This document shows, in pieces, positions 57,135 to 64,000 of a stretch of DNA of 64,000 nucleotides. Made by a program: the position numbers and the translations under genes. The notes under the pieces were generated by a model that saw only the letters and a program-made list of their open reading frames with translations, was not told where the DNA came from and did not search any database. Origin of the DNA: Herpomyces periplanetae (taxonomy: Eukaryota; Ascomycota; Laboulbeniomycetes; Herpomycetales; Herpomycetaceae); assembly GCA_009733715.1 (NCBI GenBank), contig WMKJ01000055.1, positions 1 through 64,000 of the forward strand, given 5' to 3'. Within the stretch, counting starts at the first letter, position 1; the number at the start of each line of letters is the position of its first letter.

Positions 57135-58935
57135 AACTCAAATTATGCCAAATCCACCATGTATACCCGCAAAATAATAAAATCTTGCTTTTTTACACTT
57201 TGCCGTAATAATTCCCGAGTTACCGAGTTAACTTATTCCAGATTTGTATACCTGCCCTCAATATCATTTCTCCCTTTTGCAATACCTATTTCCTTCTGTG
57301 CCTCACACAATAATGCTTATCCTCGTCTCATCCTCACTGAATACCCTTTTCCATTATATAATCGAAACTTTCCATCCCGTCCCAATATCATTCTATAACC
57401 AGATTCATCCAATCCCTTGATCCTTCAAGTTTCACCTTTATTCTTCCAATCCAACTTCTTTTCTCGCCGCCAATTCCCGTTACCCAGCCCCTCTACATGT
57501 GTTTAACCGTCCGCCGTCGTCCAAGTGTCCGTATTTCCATTTTTACTACCCTGCTCCACTTTTCCCCACCCTCCTTCCGCTTTCGTTTTCTCTCAACATC
57601 TTTTCTTTTCCCCTCGTCTCGTCTCATCACTACACCTTCCATCTCTTTCCATCCAACTCAGCCTTACCACATCATTTCATCTTATCTTTTTTCCTTTTTG
57701 GGTCGTCTCACTTTCCACCAGACCTTCCATTTCTTGAATTTTTTTTTCTTTTCTTCCTCTGTCCTTCCATATTCATTTTGGTAGTTTCCTGCTTTTCCAC
57801 CATCTTGAGCAAGTGTATCTTGCATGACTTCTGCTTATTCGTCTATATAAATTTGTAGTTATTGGACTGAATGATAATTTCTTCGGCTCACGACTGATTG
57901 ACCAACTGACGGATTGCGCTGCGCTGTACTGCGCTGAATGTCTGCTCGTGTATCTGCATGAGCATGTGCATCTGTGTCTGCGTCTCCGTTTCCGTATGCT
58001 TGCGTGCTTGTGTCCCTATCCAGCCCATACTCTTGCCTGTACTCTCCTACCCAACTTCATGGCGTCGCTTTTCGCACCCTTCATACTCACTTGATCCTGT
58101 ACTTTATCACTGATCTCCCTTAACCTTCATAATCGTACTCTTTTTTCTTTCTTCCACTCTTTCATTGTACAACTCTCACTCGTCCGTTCAGTCTTTCGTA
58201 CTACCAATTTTATCATATCTTCTCCCTCCCCCCCCATCTGCTAGTTTCCATGTGTGTGCCAAACAGACCATTATCCTCTTACCCAAATATCCTACTATCC
58301 TTTCATCAAACTTCTGCATCTTTCCTTCATCCTTTACCTTAAATTTCTTATCCACTTGTCTACCCCCATTGCTCCTCCATCAAACTCATCCAGTCTCATA
58401 TCCTCCCTCTTCCATCATAATTTCTATACTATACCCTCTTCTTCCATTTTACATATTGTTTAATCCCTTTTCAAGATGTCATTATCCTCTCAACTTCTGT
58501 TGTGCAAACCTCCACTACATACCTTGTAACCCAACCTCAATTTCTAATCTGCCTTCTTTCATATATTCGGAACGAATGTGTTTTCACTTCCCTCAATCTC
58601 GTTTCATTCGTATCATTTTCTCCCGTTTTCTCCCACTATAACCTTGCCCTTCATCCTATCATCTGGCATTATACCTCCTCACTGTCAATTTACCTCTACT
58701 AAATAATAACCCTTTATCCTTTAAGCTTCCATTCCTTCACTCACTCTTGAACACACAAACACTCACTCACAGTGTACACCCCAAAACCTCCCTTCGCATA
58801 TCCGCTTTCATGCATAAATGTATCACCCGATTTTCTCTTTCACTAGTATGCTAACAATTCATTACAATTCGCAATTTTTTCCTGGTAAAACATTTAAACA
58901 CATCCCCTACCACCACACCCTTATAACCTTCATTT
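57135..58935. other. intergenic region, strongly pyrimidine-rich on the plus strand
   Basis: 1.8 kb between the DDHD stop and the DPH7-like start, both minus. The plus strand is rich in C and T over most of its length, giving several overlapping 60-160-codon frames of Ser/Phe/Leu/Pro composition that I regard as artefacts. A degenerate hexamer tract lies at about 57905-58015. Confidence 0.5.
57905..58015. repeat. degenerate hexanucleotide tract (CTGCGT/CTGTGT/CATGTG-like)
   Basis: TGCGCTGCGCTG drifts into CATGAGCATGTG, CATCTGTGTCTG and CGTCTCCGTTTC in a six-base register, resembling the tracts at 11.6 and 54.9 kb. Confidence 0.55.
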
Positions 58936-61900
58936 TCATGTTCCCATCAACTGTCCAACAATAAATTGTCCCGCATCATCATCCGACCAGTACAGCAGAT
59001 GACTTGCAAAACTCGCAAAAAATGATATGTCAAAAATCCCTCCATCTTGTATACAATAATCGACTCTTCCTAAGCTATTCAGTGCTCGCACCCGTCCCTC
59101 TTCACGGCGAACCCAGCGCTCCTCCACTTCATCCTCTGATTCGCACTCTATTCCATCAGTTTCCTTTTGCATTAACTCTTCTATCATCTTATTATTCCTT
59201 TCCGTGTCTTTACCGTCCTCACCTTCACTCCATCCGTCAACAGTAGCCGGTTTTTCATTCTCTTCACGCTTCTCCTTAGCCAACTGCTTCTCCCCTTCGG
59301 GTTTTCTCCGTTGTCGTCTTTTCCTCCTTTGTCTTTGAAAGCCTGCGAATAGCGTTTCCATTCCTCCACCATTTCCCGACCCTCCACACCAATTCCCTCC
59401 CCCATGACCATTACCATTAGTTCCATGCTCATCTCCTTCCATTTCCTTGCCCGTATCGTCTGTTACTTCATCTGCATCAATGGACAATTCCCTTCCAAAA
59501 ACATACCCTCCACCCGCTTGAGGTCCTCCTTCACTAGACTCACGAGAACTCCCTGCTAAATCACGTACTCCAACAATGTCTTCTGCATTCAATCCAAGCG
59601 ATCGATTAATCAAACTACTCGCTATACCCGCGCTGACGCTAGCCCACAATCCAGACATCCCTTGTCCTACCAAGTTCCCTATTCCGCTACTACTTCCTCC
59701 GCCACCTCCCGTACCGCCGATTCCACTTCCAACCCCGCTCCCTCCAACCCCAAATAAACCCATGCCGACCTTTTTATTGTTTCCAATGGCTTGCGGTTTA
59801 AGCGATCTCATGGCTCGTGAAATTAACGGTTCCATCCTATACGCAATAGGATCCGTTGCGTAAAATATATTGTACAAGCGGCCCAATGCGGGTCGTGACA
59901 CACTTTCGTTATCTAAATCATCATCTGTATCCACGTTCCCGTGGTCCGGTCCAATGCCAACTCCATTGTCACCTCCGCTATCATCGTCTAGACTGGCGGA
60001 AAGTTCCCATCCCATCCATACACGTTTTGTAGTGTCATCCCTGAATTCTTTTCTATCAACTCGGGCAAATCTTCGCCCAGCGATACTCTTTCCGCTTAAC
60101 AGGTGAAATAGTCCAATCGGCGACCCAAATGCAAAGAAACAGTCCACGTCAAAGTCAAGTTGAAGCTTGTTCGGCACGTTGTTGGTCGTCGTGAAACCCC
60201 TTCCACCTCTCACGCTATTGACTCTTCTCCTGCCACCTTGCCATCCATGCAACTGTAAGCCTGATCCTCCATTTCCCCCTTCTTGATTTACGCTTGCCGA
60301 CGTTGCAGCCGCTTTGCTGCGTTTTCGCTGCTCGCACAATAAGTCAAACATGATCGCCGAGCCTAACGAGTGTCCAATAAAGCTTACTTTACCGTTAAAA
60401 CCGGGATTTCTTGCTTTGAAGAGTCGATACACTCGATTACACTCTCCTTGGACAATTTGGGTAATATAACCACGGTAGGCAGGACTGTGATATAATAGCA
60501 CATCTAAGCCCAAGTCGGTTAAGAAGTTGCGTATAGCGGGTGCTCCTTCAACCGTTATATCCTCCAAGCTTGGAAAATCGTCCCATTCTCCCATACTCAT
60601 TTCCCCTAGGTCGAATTCCCCCCGTCCAGGAGGCCGTAAACCTTCATCAGATGGTTTATTAGCATTATGTTCTGCCGTAGGGCCATGTGCCCATCCGTTT
60701 GCTGAATTAGCATTATTTGTTGTACTGCGTCGGGGAAAATCCAAAAGGTGTCTCCAGCAGATGGGCAAAACCTGGATAGGACACTGTTTTTTCTCGGTTT
60801 CAATTGATTTAGTAACATCATCCCGATTAGTGCCATTAACAGTTGAGTAAGAAGAGTAAGCCCTTTTTAGAGTTTGTCGGAAAGTATTGACATCGTGAAC
60901 AAAGTTAACACGGTCTACTCGTAGGCCAAGTCTTTGACCAATTCCATGCGTTACAAGGAGTAGGTGCTCAATTTCTTCACCGCGATTTTCTATTTGCTCC
61001 TCGCATTGTCTACTTTGGGAAAAATCTTTTAAAACTTCACGTACAATTTTACCCTGGTCGATTTCTTTGGACAAATTACTCGATTTAGTGGTAGAATCTT
61101 TTTTAACAGGGCCATTGTAGCCTCGAACAACTTTTAAACCTGCAAAATGGGCACCTCCGGCAAAACGTTGATATACGGAGCTACTCATTCTAGAGAGAAA
61201 ATCATCCGTAACAATCCATGCCGTACGCTCATCTTCGTATGTCACCACAGAATTCATGTACTCTCCAAATAAGCGAGCAGTATAGTTTGGGGAGGATGAT
61301 TCGCTGGAAGTAGATCTTGATTTTCCTTCGGTAGATGCAGTTGCAGTAGTGGCTGATGTTGGTGTGGTAGATTGATTAGAGGGAGCATCTTTATTATCGA
61401 AGGGTAATTTAGCCGAATTTGAAAAAGTTGATGAAGCGGAAACAGGAGAGCGCCCAAAATGTTTGATACCATCATCATCGGTTACATTACCTTTACGCCA
61501 AGGTTGAAATTTTAAATAACCATCTTCAAGTTGAGTGGAGAGGTTTTCTTCACACGGTTTTAGTGAATAGCCGTCTATGGTGAACCAGGTACCTCGACGT
61601 ACGTCGTAAACGGGACCAATCCAGTAAGCAGGAGCAAGTTCACGCTTGGCTACGTTAACATCGTAAAGGTAGTCATCGTTGACAGGAACTTTAACGAGAG
61701 GAATGTCATCGAGACTTCCTTGATCATCTTCTAGTAGTACCAAGTTTTGGTAGGCTGATTCCAAAGCATCGGAATCCAAAGCAGAAAAAGGTGTGAATAA
61801 TTTAGCCTCAGATTTAGGTCGAATTGAGGTAGATTTTGTAACTGTAGCAATACCACCACGATATTTGACCTGATCGACAGCGTGAAACCATCGAACATGT

Positions 61901-62208
61901 AAGGGAGGACAATCAGCTGGATAAAAATTTTGGCTGAGTCGATGTCGATGACTGACGCTGTGACCGGCTCGACACTGTCGAAGCTTAATACTATTTCCGG
62001 CCAAACTGGAAGTTGATTTTGCCGATTCGATGGTACTAGATGGGGTTTGCGTATTTGGCGTAGATTTCCATGGAGATAAAGCTTTTAAGCGGACCGATAA
62101 AAAGGATGAAGATGATGAATTTGAGGTAGACTTAGCGTTTGAATTGTTAATACAATTTAAAGTATCAGCAGAGCTGGGGGGTTTAGCATCCGACGCTGTA
62201 GGATTCAT
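58936..62208 (-). CDS. DDHD-domain phospholipase (PA-PLA1 family)
   Basis: These intracellular phospholipases A1 act on phosphatidic acid and other phospholipids at the ER, Golgi or mitochondria. It is a single exon of 1090 aa. An N-terminal region around residue 100-200 (HVRWFHAVDQVKYRGG, FTPFSALDSDALESAY, YWIGPVYDVRRGTWFTIDGY) is a WWE-like module. Then come LLLVTHGIGQRLGLRVDR, the block IQVLPICWRHLLDFP, and VLLYHSPAYRGYITQIVQGE. The lipase elbow is VSFIGHSLGSAI, with intact Ser. The DDHD part follows: FFAFGSPIGLFHLLSGK, LYNIFYATDPIAYRMEPL and, after a Gly-rich insertion of roughly 230 residues, LGRVDYCIQDGGIFDISFFA with HLLYWSDDDAGQFI. Asp and His residues of the DDHD signature are present. 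Confidence 0.92.
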   Translation of the reverse strand: MNPTASDAKPPSSADTLNCINNSNAKSTSNSSSSSFLSVRLKALSPWKSTPNTQTPSSTIESAKSTSSLAGNSIKLRQCRAGHSVSHRHRLSQNFYPADCPPLHVRWFHAVDQVKYRGGIATVTKSTSIRPKSEAKLFTPFSALDSDALESAYQNLVLLEDDQGSLDDIPLVKVPVNDDYLYDVNVAKRELAPAYWIGPVYDVRRGTWFTIDGYSLKPCEENLSTQLEDGYLKFQPWRKGNVTDDDGIKHFGRSPVSASSTFSNSAKLPFDNKDAPSNQSTTPTSATTATASTEGKSRSTSSESSSPNYTARLFGEYMNSVVTYEDERTAWIVTDDFLSRMSSSVYQRFAGGAHFAGLKVVRGYNGPVKKDSTTKSSNLSKEIDQGKIVREVLKDFSQSRQCEEQIENRGEEIEHLLLVTHGIGQRLGLRVDRVNFVHDVNTFRQTLKRAYSSYSTVNGTNRDDVTKSIETEKKQCPIQVLPICWRHLLDFPRRSTTNNANSANGWAHGPTAEHNANKPSDEGLRPPGRGEFDLGEMSMGEWDDFPSLEDITVEGAPAIRNFLTDLGLDVLLYHSPAYRGYITQIVQGECNRVYRLFKARNPGFNGKVSFIGHSLGSAIMFDLLCEQRKRSKAAATSASVNQEGGNGGSGLQLHGWQGGRRRVNSVRGGRGFTTTNNVPNKLQLDFDVDCFFAFGSPIGLFHLLSGKSIAGRRFARVDRKEFRDDTTKRVWMGWELSASLDDDSGGDNGVGIGPDHGNVDTDDDLDNESVSRPALGRLYNIFYATDPIAYRMEPLISRAMRSLKPQAIGNNKKVGMGLFGVGGSGVGSGIGGTGGGGGSSSGIGNLVGQGMSGLWASVSAGIASSLINRSLGLNAEDIVGVRDLAGSSRESSEGGPQAGGGYVFGRELSIDADEVTDDTGKEMEGDEHGTNGNGHGGGNWCGGSGNGGGMETLFAGFQRQRRKRRQRRKPEGEKQLAKEKREENEKPATVDGWSEGEDGKDTERNNKMIEELMQKETDGIECESEDEVEERWVRREEGRVRALNSLGRVDYCIQDGGIFDISFFASFASHLLYWSDDDAGQFIVGQLMGT

Positions 62209-63130
62209 TCCGATTTAACGAGACAACCAAGAATATATTATTGTTTAAACCGTATCTAAATTCCACTCATTAATATAAATGGATAATTGACGCGTCGTTA
62301 AATATCAGAAGCATATCATATTGGTAGTAAAGGGAAATTAATCATTTGGAGAAGTAAGAGTAGAATAGAGAATTGGGTACAAGCTGAATTTAATTGAATA
62401 AGGATAAAATTTATTCGAGCAAAATCGACTTGAATCCTAGCAAAATTCACATTTCAAGGGCGAATTAGACGCAGAAGTGTTCTTTATACGCATTTATAGT
62501 AAACTTCACGATAATATCTAAACCTTACCTACGTTCACATACACATCTATACCCACATCCACACCAACTTATACACCAAAACCAATTTATTGGCTCCGTA
62601 TAGACCAAGCCGACAATCCCGTCTCGTCTGATACCGACTCGGCCCGTCCACTTCACCTTGACCTCCCAAAACAGAAATCGCAACCCTTACAAGACGAGAT
62701 GATTACGTTACTTCCCAAACGGAATATTCATATTTCCGGTTCGCCGAGGCTGAGGTGGATGGGTCATGTGACCGTTGGATGGGAAAAGTTTGTAGACGAC
62801 GAGGAATGATTAGGATTGAAGAGAGACTTGAAAGAGAAAATTGGGATGGGTAAAGGGATTTTATAGAGTTGAAATGGTTTAGCGGGGATTTATGTGGGCA
62901 AGTAAAAAGGATTATTTTGCTGTGTTGGTAATCCATGAAATTTTCAAATGTTTACCACTGTTTTCTATACATTAAAGGACAGGTAGGAAAATATACTGGG
63001 GGAAAGTAATGTTCAAATATTATCCAAAAGGTTTATTACATAGTCAAGTGGATTGATAATTTAATTTTGTATATTAGATAGGTTTAATATATTAACATCA
63101 ATATTATCTATCTAGCAGCACGATGCTAAT
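62209..63130. other. divergent promoter region, DDHD phospholipase / UPF0696 gene
   Basis: About 0.9 kb, AT-rich with a TCATGTGAC element at 62764-62772 (listed separately). The 62703-62936 minus frame is unsupported. Confidence 0.5.
62764..62772 (+). promoter_or_regulatory. TCATGTGAC element (Cbf1-type)
   Basis: Within the near-palindrome GGTCATGTGACC (62762-62773... arms GGTCA/TGACC). Same nine bases as in the other divergent promoters here. Confidence 0.45.
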
Positions 63131-63916
63131 ATGATGGAAAGTTACACTCAAAGTCCAAGGGAGAATCATGAAATTATCACGGGAAAATATAATCGTGAGC
63201 ATGAAGGAGATTTATGCTTCCGGCAGCTTAGTGAATCAGTCGAACAGTTTATAGAAAGACTTCCTCCTCAATTACTCTATCAAGTTGAAGATTTATCAGC
63301 GGTAAGCATAACTAATCCTCGAGCTATTAAAATATCGGACGCAAAAGGAGGAATTGATAGAAGGAATTTTCACGCATACGGTATCGAACTTCTAGCACAA
63401 TTTATGGAGTATACGAAACGTGCCGAAAGGAATAATCCAGGCTCAGCTAAATCAAACATCACAAGACTACTCACACCCCAACGGAAGAACTTTATCAACG
63501 CAGTACACGAATTAGCTAAACAGTTTAACTTTACAACAGGGAAATGGATACTTTTTGTAACATCCGCCAACCTATCGTCAGTATGGGGAAAAGTGTGTCA
63601 TGCAACCGTCGAAGGCGAGCTTGGTTATTTAACCCAAATATCACTTTCCGCGATGAAGTCGAATTCAAAGGCAAATGGAGGGAATAATCATCCCATTACT
63701 CCCTTTACCCTAACTATTCACACCGCCGATTTCACCGATGAACAGGACATTTGTCGAGTCTGGAAATCTTTAGATTCGTTGGGTATACTACCCGTATCAA
63801 AGATTGACCGAAATCGTGTTCAATATATCGCCGATGCTTATGCTCATATAAACTTGAAGCCATTAGTACGATATGGTATTCCTTTGCATGTTTATTCGGG
63901 TCGAGACATGCAATGA
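63131..63916 (+). CDS. UPF0696/DUF1917 family protein (C11orf68-like)
   Basis: The family has an eIF4E-like fold in its characterised members but no settled function. It is a single exon of 261 aa from ATG 63131 (a second Met follows directly). The core is KWILFVTSANLSSVWGKVCH then GELGYLTQISLSA, matching the family's W-x-IFV...W...V...A...G-x-LG-x-x-AK-x-S block, followed by LTIHTADFTDEQDICRVWKS, matching Y-T-x-DF-T-DE-DV-RV, then KIDRNRVQYIADAYAH. The N-terminal third (residues 1-100) has FRQLSESVEQFIERLPP and is not diagnostic. It is divergent from the DDHD phospholipase. The match is by remembered pattern. Confidence 0.65.
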   Translation: MMESYTQSPRENHEIITGKYNREHEGDLCFRQLSESVEQFIERLPPQLLYQVEDLSAVSITNPRAIKISDAKGGIDRRNFHAYGIELLAQFMEYTKRAERNNPGSAKSNITRLLTPQRKNFINAVHELAKQFNFTTGKWILFVTSANLSSVWGKVCHATVEGELGYLTQISLSAMKSNSKANGGNNHPITPFTLTIHTADFTDEQDICRVWKSLDSLGILPVSKIDRNRVQYIADAYAHINLKPLVRYGIPLHVYSGRDMQ

Positions 63917-63946
63917 CAGTCGCAATAAAAATTCCCCGAACACCTT

Positions 63947-63968
63947 ATACTCCCTTCTTTGGGAGTAT
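63947..63968. other. perfect 8-bp inverted repeat, possible 3' UTR hairpin
   Basis: ATACTCCC, a six-base spacer TTCTTT, then GGGAGTAT, starting 31 bp after the stop of the UPF0696-type gene. Could form a stem-loop in the 3' UTR; role unknown. Confidence 0.4.
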
Positions 63969-64000
63969 GCCGGGCGCCAATCGAAGAAATTCCCCTGGGG

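Noticed and set aside
57497-58641. Several overlapping plus-strand ORFs of 60-160 codons
   Set aside because: They run through pyrimidine-rich DNA and give Ser/Phe/Leu/Pro-only proteins open in two or three frames at once, with no domain.

Overview
This is nuclear DNA from a fungus. The genes carry short spliceosomal introns (about 50-120 nt, donors such as GTAAGT/GTACGT/GTATGT, CTAAC/CTAAT branch sites). Several products belong to fungal families: an APSES factor of the StuA/Efg1 type, a Swi5/Ace2-type zinc-finger factor, an RCR-family membrane protein, mitoribosomal protein mL59, a CAP20/MPL1-type perilipin and an ALR/MNR2-type CorA transporter. The AT-rich composition and an ARL8 gene would fit an early-diverging fungal lineage, but I cannot place it below kingdom from sequence alone. 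I see no mobile element, CRISPR array, rRNA or tRNA.

Layout. 0-9.5 kb: 3' half of the RNA polymerase I largest subunit (+), a four-exon gene of unknown function (-), an SLC35C2-like transporter (-) and cytosolic tyrosyl-tRNA synthetase (+). 9.7-16.2 kb: histone chaperone NASP (-) head-to-head with DNA polymerase epsilon subunit B (+), then ubiquitin-RPS27a (-), whose second intron holds telomere-type repeats and a CRE. 16.2-20 kb: a long intergenic region rich in simple repeats. 20-28.5 kb: Swi5/Ace2-like factor, triose-phosphate-transporter-family protein, proteasome subunit Rpn6 and a perilipin-like protein (all +), then mL59 (-). 30-36 kb: mitochondrial-type malic enzyme (+), RCR-like protein (-) and ARL8 (-), which contains a 20-nt microexon. 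37-47 kb: the second-largest RNA polymerase I subunit (+), a CorA-type magnesium transporter (-) and a patatin-fold protein that lacks the catalytic serine (+). 48-64 kb: a basic/acidic hypothetical protein (-), the StuA-like regulator (-), DPH7-like WD protein (-), DDHD phospholipase (-) and an UPF0696/DUF1917 protein (+).

Most genes are housekeeping genes and do not form one pathway. Some themes do recur. The two catalytic subunits of RNA polymerase I lie about 35 kb apart on the same strand. NASP and POLE2, both replication/chromatin genes, share a divergent promoter. mL59 and malic enzyme, both mitochondrial, share another. A 9-bp element TCATGTGAC (Cbf1-type RTCACRTG) recurs at least six times, in every case I found in a divergent intergenic region. 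The two developmental-type regulators have the longest upstream regions.

Most multi-exon models were built by joining reading frames at GT/AG sites so that family motifs are restored; exon coordinates are given in each entry. I found no clearly undescribed multi-gene system. The strongest leads are the recurrent promoter element, the telomere repeats in the RPS27a intron, the ARL8 microexon and the serine-less patatin.
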